From the NCBI GenBank assembly GCA_051888775.1, contig JBJFCE010000032.1:106596-170595 (forward strand): a DNA stretch of 64,000 nucleotides. Reading direction: 5' to 3'. Each line of letters starts with the position of its first letter. Within the stretch, counting starts at the first letter, position 1. A program made the position numbers and the translations under genes. Below, one piece after another: positions 45,076 through 54,574 of the stretch. Origin of the DNA: JBJFCE01 sp051888775. Its GTDB lineage: Bacteria > Bacillota > Clostridia > Lachnospirales > Lachnospiraceae. The notes under the pieces were generated by a model. The model did not search any database. It worked only from the letters and a program-made list of their open reading frames with translations, and had not been told where the DNA came from.

Positions 45076-47076
45076 CTAGCCTATTAAAAGCGAACCGATC
45101 TGGAATACCAGGGTACTTATAGTCCAGGCTAAGAGTAGTTGGAAAACAATCATGCCCAGTGTAAATTTCCAGGAATTGCTTTCTTTTTTGATCGTACCGA
45201 TCGTAGCTGCACAGGGAACATACAGCAAGCAAAACAGCATAAAGCAGTAGGCATTGAGCGCACCAAATGCCGGATAGGCTGCTTTGATTCCCGCAAGGAT
45301 CGTACTTCCGCCACTGCCTGCCGAGCCGAAAAGTACCGCAAAGCTGGATACGACAACCTCTTTTGCAGAAATACCGGATAATAAAGCCACGACAATCTGC
45401 CAGCTTCCGAGTCCGGCAGGTTTTAGCACAGGAACGAGTACTCTTCCGATTGCAGCACCAAAGCTCCGGGACGGATCTTCCACCAGTCCGCTCGTCCCGA
45501 TGTTTAACAGAAGCCAGATGATAATGGATGCCACAAAAATAGTCGTTCCTGCTTTGGATAAGTAATCCTTCAGCTTGTTCCATACATAGATACGGATCGT
45601 ACGCGCATTCGGACGCTTATATTCGGGCAACTCAATCAGCAGACAGTCATTTTCTCTGCCCTTCTCCAGACGATTCAGAATGAATGCTACCAAAATAGCG
45701 ACTGCCATACCGATCGCATACATGGAAAAAGCTGCGAGGTATCGATATCGGTCAAAGAACAATTCCGAAAACAGCACATAGATCGGAAGTCTTGCCGAGC
45801 AGGACATAAACGGTGTCACGATCATGGTCTTCTTGCGGTCATGCTCGGTTTCCAGAGCTCTTGTTGCCATGATCGCAGGAACGGTACAGCCGAACCCGAG
45901 AATCATCGGCAGGAATGCCTTGCCGGACAGTCCGACCTTACCCATGACCGAATCCATGACATACGCCACACGCGCCATGTAACCGCTGTCCTCCAACAGT
46001 GCAAGCGCCAGAAACAGAATCGCGATATTGGGAATAAAAGATAAAATCCCGCCGACTCCGCCGATAATACCATCCACAATCAATGAGATCAGCCAGTCCT
46101 GCGTGTGAATTTTTAACAGCAGTTGCGTAACACTGTCTGAAAATACGGAAAGTCCCAGTTCAAACCATCCCTTCAGATAGTCTCCGACCGTAAATGTCAG
46201 GAAAAATACCAAAGCCATGATACAAAGGAAAATCGGAATTCCGAAGATTCTATGTACCAATATGCGGTCAATTTTATCCGTTGCGGCTTCCTTTTTCTTT
46301 TTATGAAATACCGTTTCCGCTACAACCTTCTCTATATATTCGTACTTTTTGCCGATGATCTCTTTTTCATAGCTTCTGTCCACGACATCACTGATATTGA
46401 TCGGATGTTCCTTCATCACTTCTTCATCATTTTCCAAGAGCTTGATCGCATGCCAGCGAGGAGAAGAATGCTCCGGGAAGCGCGCTCCCATCATAACCTC
46501 CAGTTTCTCGATCTTTGCTTCCAGTTCATCACCATAACCAAGTACCGGAGATTTTGAGCCTTCCTCATAATGATGGCATACAGCATGCAGGAGCGTGTCC
46601 AATCCGGTTCGCTTTGCTGCCGATACCGGTATGACCGGAATGTCTCCGAGCATTTCCGGCAGTCTGTGCAGGTCAATCTCCAAGCCCTGTGCTTCTACAA
46701 CATCCATCATATTCAGTGCCAGCACAACAGGCTTGCCCAGTTCCAGAAGCTGTAAGGTCAGATACAGATTCCGTTCCAGTGAAGAAGCATCCACGACATT
46801 GACGATGACCTCAATATCATCATCCATCACACATTTTCTGGTCACTTTTTCTTCAATGGTATAGCATGTCAGAGAATAGATTCCCGGTGTGTCTATCACC
46901 GTCAGATCCAATCCTTCAAAGGAGGTCTGTCCTTCTTTTTTCTCAACCGTAACACCCGGCCAGTTTGCTACCTTTAACTTCGATCCTGTCACCGCATTGA
47001 ACAATGTCGTCTTGCCACAGTTCGGATTCCCTACAAATGCGACATGGATATTTTCACGTTCTCTCTTATTCTCCAT
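45076..47076 (-). CDS. feoB: Ferrous iron transporter FeoB
   Basis: 666 residues from the ATG at 47076, with GTGGAGTCCT before it; it overlaps feoA by 11 bp. The N-terminal G domain has GNPNCGKTT (16-24), a DTPG motif and an NMMD motif, followed by the GDI helical part and a polytopic core with gate motifs such as FGCTVPAIMATR and SARLPIYVLF. It imports Fe2+. An intrinsic terminator follows. There is no third gene of FeoC type. Expression is from the feoA promoter. Confidence 0.96.
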   Translation of the reverse strand: MENKRERENIHVAFVGNPNCGKTTLFNAVTGSKLKVANWPGVTVEKKEGQTSFEGLDLTVIDTPGIYSLTCYTIEEKVTRKCVMDDDIEVIVNVVDASSLERNLYLTLQLLELGKPVVLALNMMDVVEAQGLEIDLHRLPEMLGDIPVIPVSAAKRTGLDTLLHAVCHHYEEGSKSPVLGYGDELEAKIEKLEVMMGARFPEHSSPRWHAIKLLENDEEVMKEHPINISDVVDRSYEKEIIGKKYEYIEKVVAETVFHKKKKEAATDKIDRILVHRIFGIPIFLCIMALVFFLTFTVGDYLKGWFELGLSVFSDSVTQLLLKIHTQDWLISLIVDGIIGGVGGILSFIPNIAILFLALALLEDSGYMARVAYVMDSVMGKVGLSGKAFLPMILGFGCTVPAIMATRALETEHDRKKTMIVTPFMSCSARLPIYVLFSELFFDRYRYLAAFSMYAIGMAVAILVAFILNRLEKGRENDCLLIELPEYKRPNARTIRIYVWNKLKDYLSKAGTTIFVASIIIWLLLNIGTSGLVEDPSRSFGAAIGRVLVPVLKPAGLGSWQIVVALLSGISAKEVVVSSFAVLFGSAGSGGSTILAGIKAAYPAFGALNAYCFMLFCLLYVPCAATIGTIKKESNSWKFTLGMIVFQLLLAWTISTLVFQIGSLLIG

Positions 47077-47293
47077 AGGACTCCACCTCGATCTGCTGTG
47101 CCAGCTTTCTTCCGAGCGCAAGTCTCGTTCCGCGTACTTTTATGATCATTGCCCCGTGCTTTTTACGGTTCAGCACCGTAACACGGGTGCCGTCATTCAT
47201 TCCAAGTGCTTCCAGTCTTCGCAGAATTTCTTCATTCATGTACATTCCGGTCAGCTGATATTCTTCGTTCATCGTTCCCTCATAGAGAGTCAT
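47066..47293 (-). CDS. feoA: FeoA family protein
   Basis: 75 residues. A small SH3-like protein, with family features in the region EILRRLEALGMNDGTRVTVL and VRGTRLALGRKLAQQIEVE. It works with FeoB to take up ferrous iron. The ATG at 47293 is preceded by GAAAGAAGG. It overlaps the start of feoB, so the two are translationally coupled. A strong promoter is 52 bp upstream and shares a palindromic region with the end of queA. Confidence 0.93.
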   Translation of the reverse strand: MTLYEGTMNEEYQLTGMYMNEEILRRLEALGMNDGTRVTVLNRKKHGAMIIKVRGTRLALGRKLAQQIEVESYGE

Positions 47294-47344
47294 AACAGCG
47301 CCTTCTTTCTATAGTTTGTTCTGACTAACCTATTTTCATAAAAA

Positions 47345-47373
47345 ATCATAATACCCGCTAATCGGAATGTCAA
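47345..47373 (-). promoter_or_regulatory. Promoter of feoAB
   Basis: On the minus strand TTGACA (47368-47373) and TATGAT (47345-47350) are spaced 17 nt. The -35 box is inside the left arm of the 23-bp inverted repeat that lies between queA and feoA. No clear Fur or IdeR-type box was recognised. Confidence 0.7.
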
Positions 47374-47423
47374 TAGCCGATTTGAGGAGCAAGTCTGACT
47401 CTCAAATCGGCTATTGACATTCC
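47364..47423. repeat. Perfect 23-bp inverted repeat between queA and feoA
   Basis: The 23 bases at 47364-47386 are exactly complementary to 47401-47423, separated by a 14-nt loop. It could form a very stable hairpin at the end of the queA transcript, but no immediate T-run follows on the minus strand, so ordinary intrinsic termination is uncertain. Confidence 0.75.
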
Positions 47424-47431
47424 ATATTCCG

Positions 47432-48466
47432 CTACTTTATAAACATCGCATCCCCAAAACTGAAAAACCGATACCGTTCCTTCACCGCTTCCTGATAAGC
47501 TGCAAGTACCTGTTCCCTTCCTGCCAATGCCGATACCAACATGATCAGTGTGGACTCCGGCAGATGAAAATTGGTGATCAGCCCATCCAGAACCTTGAAA
47601 TGATACCCCGGATAAATAAAGATCTCGGTGTTGTCACAGCATTCATGCAAAAAACCGTTTTCATCCGCAGCACTTTCCACGGTACGACAGCTCGTAGTAC
47701 CGACACAGATGACTCTGTGACCGCTCTGCTTGGCACGGTTGATCTTTTCCGCTGCCTCTTCGCTTACCTGATAATATTCCGAATGCATATGATGATCCAG
47801 AATATTATCTTCCTTCACCGGACGGAAGGTTCCGAGTCCGACATGCAATGTCACATATGCAATATCCACTCCGCTCTGCTCAATTTCTGCAAGCAATTCC
47901 TTTGTAAAATGAAGTCCTGCGGTCGGTGCAGCGGCAGAACCTTCATATTTGGCATACACCGTCTGATAACGGTTCTTATCCTGAAGCTTATGCGTAATGT
48001 ACGGGGGAAGGGGCATCTCACCAAGACGGTCCAATACTTCTTCCCAGATTCCTTCATATGCGAATTGAATCAGGCGGTTTCCTTCCTCAACAACCTCTAA
48101 TACCGTTCCGGTCAAAAGCCCGTCACCGAAACTGATCACTGCTCCCGGTCTTGCTTTTTTTCCGGGCTTTACAAGCGTTTCCCATATATTGTTCTCACGC
48201 CGCTTTAACAAAAGTACCTCGATTGCCGCTCCGGTGTCTGCCTTAACTCCCATCAGACGTGCCGGAATGACCTTCGTATTGTTGAGTACCAGACAATCTC
48301 CCGGCTGTAAATAATTCTTGATCTCGCGAAACGTATGATGAGAATATTCTCCTGTTTCCTTATCAAGCACCAACAATCTGGATGCCGCCCGATCCTCAAG
48401 CGGATCCTGTGCGATCAACTCCTGCGGCAGATCAAAATAAAAATCCGATTTCCGTAATTCTTCCAT
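47432..48466 (-). CDS. queA: tRNA preQ1(34) S-adenosylmethionine ribosyltransferase-isomerase
   Basis: 344 residues; transfers the ribosyl part of SAM to preQ1 in tRNA, giving epoxyqueuosine. Family blocks are FDLPQELIAQDP, the region RLLVLDKETGEYSHHTF, GSAAAPTAGLHFT and NFHLPESTLIMLVSA. The ATG at 48466 has only a weak ribosome site (AAGAAGTAAGA), so translation may be modest. A strong hairpin follows before feoA. Its pathway partner tgt is 19 kb away on the same strand. Confidence 0.96.
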   Translation of the reverse strand: MEELRKSDFYFDLPQELIAQDPLEDRAASRLLVLDKETGEYSHHTFREIKNYLQPGDCLVLNNTKVIPARLMGVKADTGAAIEVLLLKRRENNIWETLVKPGKKARPGAVISFGDGLLTGTVLEVVEEGNRLIQFAYEGIWEEVLDRLGEMPLPPYITHKLQDKNRYQTVYAKYEGSAAAPTAGLHFTKELLAEIEQSGVDIAYVTLHVGLGTFRPVKEDNILDHHMHSEYYQVSEEAAEKINRAKQSGHRVICVGTTSCRTVESAADENGFLHECCDNTEIFIYPGYHFKVLDGLITNFHLPESTLIMLVSALAGREQVLAAYQEAVKERYRFFSFGDAMFIK

Positions 48467-48555
48467 TCTTACTTCTTACGCTTTTGTGCGCATTCCTTTC
48501 CTTCCCATAATTTCAAAACTTAAATCATTGATTTTGGGACTTTTTCTTCAAATAT

Positions 48556-49362
48556 TTACCTCGATTGTTCATAGCATTTCCATATTTCCATAAACTCCGA
48601 ACATCTGGCTTGGTATTCAGGATAAAATAGTTTTGTCAACTCGTCATATGTTAACGCTGCACAATATATTTTATCTGCAATTATGTTAAAACCATCATTT
48701 TCTGTTTTTATAGGGCACTTATGTTGATTGCTCATATAAGCAATTTTTTCCTCGTAACCATATCGATGGTGATTGGTTCCATATTCCATATCCCTAAGTA
48801 CCATTTGTTGTACTAAAGTTTCATTCAGATTCATATTCGCAAGGTGATCACTTATCAAAAAATCTTTCCTATAAAGTTTTCCCAATGCCTGAACCTGAAT
48901 AAACCAAAATCGATTTACATTCTCAATTGACCAATTAGGATTACTATATTCCTCTTCTCGTTGCCTCAAAGTAATCAATCCCGCATTATCATCATATTCA
49001 AACTCAAATCCAAAATCATATCGCATTCCGTTTTTAAAAATAATACGATACATGTTGTTTTCTTCAATAAAACAGAATCCCAGACAACTATCAGTAGTAA
49101 TACCGAATCTTTCCATATGACGCATATATTCCGCAGGACTTATGGTATCTTTAGAGGAGAGGCTGACCACTACAGATAAGTCCACATCACTATAACAATC
49201 GTGATAACTCTTATCTATCGCTTTTTCTAATTCATCTTCTCTTTTTACTCCCTTTTTAATGACTATATCTCTAATCTTGACGCAATTAATTTCCGGCATC
49301 AAAAAGATATTGTCAATAAAATGATCTAATTCTCTTTTGACAATTTCTCTGCTGATCTCCAT
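48556..49362 (-). CDS. Nucleotidyltransferase-fold protein, aminoglycoside adenylyltransferase-like
   Basis: 268 residues from the ATG at 49362, with GGGAGAAAT upstream; the longer in-frame reading runs into a palindromic element. The pol-beta-type motif CYSDVDLSVVV near residue 65 suggests a nucleotidyltransferase fold as in streptomycin/lincosamide adenylyltransferases, and a second acidic part is in YDFGFEFEYDD. Codon and AT usage differ from the flanking housekeeping genes, so it may be acquired. A drug substrate cannot be assigned. The element just upstream separates it from the aminopeptidase gene. Confidence 0.7.
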   Translation of the reverse strand: MEISREIVKRELDHFIDNIFLMPEINCVKIRDIVIKKGVKREDELEKAIDKSYHDCYSDVDLSVVVSLSSKDTISPAEYMRHMERFGITTDSCLGFCFIEENNMYRIIFKNGMRYDFGFEFEYDDNAGLITLRQREEEYSNPNWSIENVNRFWFIQVQALGKLYRKDFLISDHLANMNLNETLVQQMVLRDMEYGTNHHRYGYEEKIAYMSNQHKCPIKTENDGFNIIADKIYCAALTYDELTKLFYPEYQARCSEFMEIWKCYEQSR

Positions 49363-49393
49363 ATTTCTCCCTTGTATGATATTTTTATATTCA

Positions 49394-49607
49394 AAGCGTT
49401 TGTGAACCTCTGTCAACAGAATGGAACGCTTGCCCACAGACCGGATCTCTAAACGGCGGGTACTGTGAGTCCGTCGGTACTTAGGTGCCGTACTTTGGCA
49501 CCTTATGTACCGCTACGGACGAGGTGTAGCAAAAGCGTGCCCGCCGTTTAGAGATCCGGTTCTGTGGGCAACCGCTCCATCCTGCTGGCAGAGGTTTGCG
49601 TTCACCT
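49394..49607. repeat. Family A palindromic element, copy 2
   Basis: About 214 bp, between the nucleotidyltransferase start and the M18 aminopeptidase stop. The core 49458-49542 matches copy 1 (17729-17813) at 82 of 85 positions. The long arms next to it (for example CGGATCTCTAAACGGCGGG and its complement) pair over about 31 bp with one bulge but are mostly unrelated in sequence to copy 1's arms. Farther out, arms differ mainly by transitions. Confidence 0.85.
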
Positions 49608-49614
49608 GTGCTAC

Positions 49615-51000
49615 TTAAAGACAGGCATATTTTAAAAATGCAACATAGCCGCGCTTCATCTCATATAAATCCGCCTTGCTGGTAACCTCCCACGGTGCGT
49701 GCATATTCATGACCGGCACACCGCAGTCCACAACATTCATGCCGTACAGTGCCAGAATATAAGCGATCGTTCCGCCGCCGCCCAGATCGACCTTACCAAG
49801 CTCTGCCGTCTGCAAATTGATCTTTTCTTTTTCGAAAATCGCACGGATATGGGCCAGATATTCCGCATTGGCATCATTGGAGCCCGATTTTCCTCTGGAA
49901 CCCGTAAATTTATTAAAGACCATCCCGTCTCCGAGATAAGCGACATTTTTCTTGTCAAAGCTGCCCGCAAACGACGGATCAAATGCACTGGATACGTCGG
50001 AAGAAAGCATATCCGATGCTGCCAGACATCTGCGGAGCGTAAGCTCACTGTACTGCCCCGTAAGTGCCATCAGCTCTGCGACGGAATTTTCAAAGAATCT
50101 GGACTGCATACCGGTTGCACCGACACTGCCGATTTCCTCTTTATCTACAAGAATACAGCAAGTCGTGCGCTCCGGTGCCTCTACCTCAAGCATGGCGCGA
50201 TAGGATGCATATGCGCACACTCTGTCATCCTGTCCGTATGCCATGATCATGCTGCGATCAAGCCCGGCTTCCCTTGCATGCCCTGCCGGAACGATTTCAA
50301 GCTCTGCCGATATGAAATCTTCTTCCTCGATATCATAGTATTCCTTCAACAATGCAAGCACACTCTTTTTTACACCGTCTTTTTCACAGTCCTGATCCGG
50401 TTTATTGCCGATCACAATGTCAAGTGCTTCGCCCTCGATGACCTTTGCCGCTTTTTTCTCCAGCTGTTCTGAGGACAAGTGGATCAGAAGATCAGAGATA
50501 AAAAATACCGGATCCTCCTTTTTATCACCGATATTGATAATCACTGTGGTGCCGTCCTTTTTGACAACCACGCCGTGCATGGCAAGCGGCAGCGCTACCC
50601 ACTGGTATTTCTTGATACCGCCGTAATAATGGGTATCCAGATAAGCGAAGCCGCCTTCCTCATACAGCGGATTCTGCTTTACATCCAGACGCGGAGAATC
50701 GATATGGGCGCCAAGAATATTCATTCCTTCCTCCAACGGTCTACTACCGATCTGATACATGATGATTGCTTTGTTCATCCATACGGAATATACCTTGTCT
50801 CCCGGTTTAAGTGTTTCTTCCTTAGCACGCACCTTCTCTATTTCAAAGTATCCGCAGTCTTCAATTTCATTGACGATCGTATCAATACATTCCCGCTCTG
50901 TCTTTCCGTGATCCAGAAAATGCATATATCCTTTTGAAAAGTCCTCGCATTCCTTTAACTGTTTTTTATTGTAGGTACGCCATGTATTTGTATGCTCCAT
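49615..51000 (-). CDS. M18 family aminopeptidase (aspartyl aminopeptidase type)
   Basis: 461 residues from the ATG at 51000, with AAAGGAAGCGG upstream. It is a zinc exopeptidase with family blocks LGAHIDSPRLDVKQNPLYEE, YGQDDRVCAYASYRAM, ILVDKEEIGSVGATGMQS and the closing NMHAPWEVTSKADLYEM. The histidine and aspartate of GAHIDSPR are metal/catalytic residues. It removes N-terminal acidic residues from peptides in the cytoplasm. It follows pheT with a terminator in between and probably has its own promoter. Confidence 0.93.
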   Translation of the reverse strand: MEHTNTWRTYNKKQLKECEDFSKGYMHFLDHGKTERECIDTIVNEIEDCGYFEIEKVRAKEETLKPGDKVYSVWMNKAIIMYQIGSRPLEEGMNILGAHIDSPRLDVKQNPLYEEGGFAYLDTHYYGGIKKYQWVALPLAMHGVVVKKDGTTVIINIGDKKEDPVFFISDLLIHLSSEQLEKKAAKVIEGEALDIVIGNKPDQDCEKDGVKKSVLALLKEYYDIEEEDFISAELEIVPAGHAREAGLDRSMIMAYGQDDRVCAYASYRAMLEVEAPERTTCCILVDKEEIGSVGATGMQSRFFENSVAELMALTGQYSELTLRRCLAASDMLSSDVSSAFDPSFAGSFDKKNVAYLGDGMVFNKFTGSRGKSGSNDANAEYLAHIRAIFEKEKINLQTAELGKVDLGGGGTIAYILALYGMNVVDCGVPVMNMHAPWEVTSKADLYEMKRGYVAFLKYACL

Positions 51001-51046
51001 GCTGTCCGCTTCCTTTCTTAACCTTCCATCGACTTCGTTCAATCAA

Positions 51047-51079
51047 GTTCGGGATAAGCGTTTTCCACCTATCCCGAAC
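51047..51079 (-). terminator. Hairpin after pheT
   Basis: GTTCGGGATA at 51047-51056 pairs exactly with TATCCCGAAC at 51070-51079. On the minus strand only a short T-containing tract follows, so it is a likely but not textbook terminator of pheST. Confidence 0.55.
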
Positions 51080-51097
51080 GTCTGATACTTATTTAGT

Positions 51098-53518
51098 TTA
51101 CGCACGAAGTTCGATTCCCATACTCTGTAAACCGTTGAGAATCTTTTTCATTGCTCCGTTGATGTCTGCTTCTTCCAGTGTTCTGTCCTTTGCACGGAAT
51201 GTAATGGAATAAGCAACAGACTTATAACCTTCCTTGATCTGCGTTCCTTCATAGACATCGAACAGCTGATAGCTTTCCAGAATCTTGCCGCCGCGCTGTG
51301 AGATCATCGCCTCAATCTGTCCTACGAGGATTTCCTTCGGCACAACCATGGAAAGATCTCTCGTTACCGCAGGGAATCTCGTGATTCCTTCATACTTACG
51401 GTTAAAGGTTGCAAAAGGTATGATTTCCGGCATATCCAGAACCGCAACATACGCCTTGGTCCCGATACTGTAATTATCCAGTACCTGCGGATGTACCTCT
51501 CCGAGATAGCCGACTACCTTACCCTGATAAATGATGTTTGCCTGACGACCCGGATGCAGATACGGTTTCCCTGCCTTTGGATCATATTCGGTCTTTGCTC
51601 TCATACCGATACTGTCAAAGAACTCTTCCACAACACCTTTCATTGTAAAGAAGTCTCCCTCGCCATACATGCCGAGTGTCATCGTCATACGTTCGTCCGG
51701 AAGCTCGGTCAACGGCACCTGCTTGGGCAGATAAACATTTCCCATCTCATACAGACGTACATCCTTATTTCTTCTGTTATAATTAGTTGCAAGTGAAGTC
51801 AGCATACCGTTTAAAGACAAGGTTCTCATCACGGAGAAATCCTCACCGAGCGGATTTGCGATCGTAACAGTCTGGCGAAGCGGACTGTCCTGTGGCAGCA
51901 GCAGCTTATCAAATACCTTCGGGCTTTCAAAGGAATATGTCATGCCCTGAGAGAATCCGCAGAACTCAGCTACCTCTCTTGCTTTATTTTCAATCCGCAT
52001 CTTAAAGGACAGCTTACCTGCAGTTGCCTCGCCACTCGGTAAGGTGACCGGAATCTTATCATAACCGTAGAAACGGGCCACTTCCTCTGCGATATCCGCA
52101 AATCCCAACAGATCCTGTCTGAAGGAAGGGCAGATAAGCTCATTGGTTGCTTCGTCATATGCAAGCTCGATCCTCTTAAAGATCGCAAGCATTTCTTCTT
52201 TTGTAACATCCGTACCAAGGAATTTGTTGATCTTCTCCGGCTCAAACGGAATTCTGACAAGCTCCTTTAACGGCTCTTTAACATCCACGATTCCGCCGAC
52301 CACTTCGCCGCAACCCAGTTCTTCGATCAGCTGGCATGCACGATTGATGGCATCCTCTGCATTTCTCGGATCCAGTCCTTTTTCAAAAATACCGGAAGCA
52401 TCGGTACGAAGACCGATTCTTTTTGCAGATTTGCGGATATTCGCACCGTGGAAGGTAGCCGCTTCAAACAGTACCGTGCTGACATTGTCGGTAATCTTGG
52501 AATTCTCACCGCCCATGATACCCGCAATACCGATCTCCTTTTCGGCATCACAAATCATCAGGACATCGTTATCCAGCTTACGGATCTGTCCGTCCAGTGT
52601 CTGGAATTCATCCCCGTCCTTTGCACGGCGTACGATAATCTGATGACCGGCAATCGTATCCAGATCATAGGCATGCATCGGCTGTCCGTATTCCTCCATT
52701 ACATAGTTCGTAATATCAACCAGATTGTTGATCGGGCGGATTCCGCTTGCCGCCAGTCTTCTCTGCATCCACTTCGGGGACGGAGCGATCTTGATATTTT
52801 TTACGACTCTTGCACAGTATCTGCTGCAAAGGTCTGTATCCTCCACCTTCACGGAAATATAATCACTTGCCTTTTCACTGTTTCCGGTCACATTGACAAC
52901 CGGCGGAACGAACGGCTTTTGAAAGGTTGCAGCTGCCTCTCTTGCAATGCCGAGAATGCTATAGCAATCCACTCTGTTTGAAGTAATCTCATATTCAAAT
53001 ACAGTGTCATGCAGCCCCAGTGCTTCAATGGCATCGGAACCGACAACCGCATCATCTTCAAAAATATAAATTCCCATTTCGGGAGCTTCCGGATAGAAAT
53101 TGCGATCCGATCCAAGCTCCTCGATAGAACACATCATACCGTTTGATTCGATGCCTCGCAGCTTTCCGGCTTTGATCTCAATTCCGTCCTCCGGAAGCGG
53201 ACCGCCGTCATGACCTCCTGCCACCTTTCCGCCGTCCAGTACGACCGGAACCTTATCCCCGACCTTGACATTCGGTGCGCCCGTTACGATCTGGATGGTC
53301 TCTGTTCCGATATTCACCTGACAGATAATCAGCTTATCCGCATCGGGATGCTTCTCGATCTGCTCAATCTGACCGATCACGATCTTACGCAGATTCTTAT
53401 CCGTTCTTTCATAGCCTTCTACTTTTGTGCCGCTTAAAGTCATTGCATCGCAATATTCCTGATCCGTGCAGTCAAGCTCCGGTACATATGCTTTAATCCA
53501 TGATAATGCTGTATTCAT
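51098..53518 (-). CDS. pheT: Phenylalanyl-tRNA synthetase, beta subunit
   Basis: 806 residues. Domain order is typical: tRNA-binding OB domain (QIEQIEKHPDADKLIICQVN), B3/B4 editing domain, B5 domain, catalytic-like core and the C-terminal anticodon-binding ferredoxin fold (FPAVTRDLSMVVPKEILVG). With PheS it charges tRNA-Phe and edits tyrosine errors. AAGGAGGAGAAGG precedes the ATG at 53518, 11 bp after the pheS stop. Both genes are controlled by the T-box leader in front of pheS. Confidence 0.97.
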   Translation of the reverse strand: MNTALSWIKAYVPELDCTDQEYCDAMTLSGTKVEGYERTDKNLRKIVIGQIEQIEKHPDADKLIICQVNIGTETIQIVTGAPNVKVGDKVPVVLDGGKVAGGHDGGPLPEDGIEIKAGKLRGIESNGMMCSIEELGSDRNFYPEAPEMGIYIFEDDAVVGSDAIEALGLHDTVFEYEITSNRVDCYSILGIAREAAATFQKPFVPPVVNVTGNSEKASDYISVKVEDTDLCSRYCARVVKNIKIAPSPKWMQRRLAASGIRPINNLVDITNYVMEEYGQPMHAYDLDTIAGHQIIVRRAKDGDEFQTLDGQIRKLDNDVLMICDAEKEIGIAGIMGGENSKITDNVSTVLFEAATFHGANIRKSAKRIGLRTDASGIFEKGLDPRNAEDAINRACQLIEELGCGEVVGGIVDVKEPLKELVRIPFEPEKINKFLGTDVTKEEMLAIFKRIELAYDEATNELICPSFRQDLLGFADIAEEVARFYGYDKIPVTLPSGEATAGKLSFKMRIENKAREVAEFCGFSQGMTYSFESPKVFDKLLLPQDSPLRQTVTIANPLGEDFSVMRTLSLNGMLTSLATNYNRRNKDVRLYEMGNVYLPKQVPLTELPDERMTMTLGMYGEGDFFTMKGVVEEFFDSIGMRAKTEYDPKAGKPYLHPGRQANIIYQGKVVGYLGEVHPQVLDNYSIGTKAYVAVLDMPEIIPFATFNRKYEGITRFPAVTRDLSMVVPKEILVGQIEAMISQRGGKILESYQLFDVYEGTQIKEGYKSVAYSITFRAKDRTLEEADINGAMKKILNGLQSMGIELRA

Positions 53519-53529
53519 CCTTCTCCTCC

Positions 53530-54549
53530 TTAGAACTGCTTTAAGAAACGAACATCGTTCTCATATAACAGTCTCATGTCATCAATTTCATACTTTAACA
53601 GCGTAATACGCTCCAGACCGATACCGAAAGCAAAACCGCTGTATACCTCGGGATCAATGCCGCTCATCTTTAATACCTTCGGATGTACCATACCGCAGCC
53701 GAGAATCTCGATCCAACCGCTTCCCTTACAGAAACGACAGCCCTTACCGCCGCACTTAAAGCAGGACATATCCATCTCTGCGGAAGGCTCCGTAAACGGG
53801 AAATGGTGCGGTCTGAATTTGACCTTTGTATCCTCACCGAACATTTCTCTTGCAAACTGTGCCAATGTTCCTTTCAGATCGGCAAACGTAATATTCTTAT
53901 CGACAACCATTCCTTCGATCTGATGGAAGGAAGGAGAATGGGTTGCATCCACTTCATCGGAACGGAATACGCGTCCGGGCGCGATCATACGGATCGGCAG
54001 CTTGCCCTTTTCCATCTGTCTTACCTGAACCGGAGAAGTCTGTGTTCTTAACAGGATATCACCGTTTACATAGAAGGTATCCTGTTCATCCTTTGCCGGA
54101 TGATCTGCCGGAATATTCAGTGCCTCGAAATTATAATAATCGTATTCTACTTCCGGTCCTTCCACAACCTCATAGCCCATGCCGACAAAGATTCTCTCAA
54201 CCTCGTCTAATGCAATGGTATTGGGATGTCTGTGACCGACATTGTTCTTCTTTGCCGGAAGTGTTACGTCAATCGTCTCCTTTGCCATCACTGCTTCTCT
54301 TAATTTGGCTTCCATTTTGGCTTTTGCTTCTTCCAGTACACGCTCGATCTCCTCACGTGTCTCATTGACCATCTGACCGACCTTAGGTCTGTCCTCCGGT
54401 GCTACATCCTTCATAGACTTTAATACACTGGTAAGTTCACCTTTCTTTCCAAGGAAGTTGACTCTTACCTCGTTTAACTTTTCAAGTGCATCGCTTTCCT
54501 GAATCTGGGCAAGCGCCTGCGCTTTGATCTGCGCCAATTTGTCTTTCAT
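53530..54549 (-). CDS. pheS: Phenylalanyl-tRNA synthetase, alpha subunit
   Basis: 339 residues, class II catalytic subunit. An N-terminal coiled coil for tRNA contact is followed by motif 2 (around SFHQIEGMVVDKN) and motif 3 (GFAFGIGLERIT). GAGAGGAGTC precedes the ATG at 54549. It is the first gene of the pheST operon, and its leader is a T-box that senses uncharged tRNA-Phe. Confidence 0.97.
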   Translation of the reverse strand: MKDKLAQIKAQALAQIQESDALEKLNEVRVNFLGKKGELTSVLKSMKDVAPEDRPKVGQMVNETREEIERVLEEAKAKMEAKLREAVMAKETIDVTLPAKKNNVGHRHPNTIALDEVERIFVGMGYEVVEGPEVEYDYYNFEALNIPADHPAKDEQDTFYVNGDILLRTQTSPVQVRQMEKGKLPIRMIAPGRVFRSDEVDATHSPSFHQIEGMVVDKNITFADLKGTLAQFAREMFGEDTKVKFRPHHFPFTEPSAEMDMSCFKCGGKGCRFCKGSGWIEILGCGMVHPKVLKMSGIDPEVYSGFAFGIGLERITLLKYEIDDMRLLYENDVRFLKQF

Positions 54550-54574
54550 GTTCTGACTCCTCTCATTGATTTAT

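Noticed and set aside
47364..47423. The 23-bp inverted repeat as a family B element.
   Set aside because: Its loop shares none of the family B centre and the repeat has only one copy in the window.
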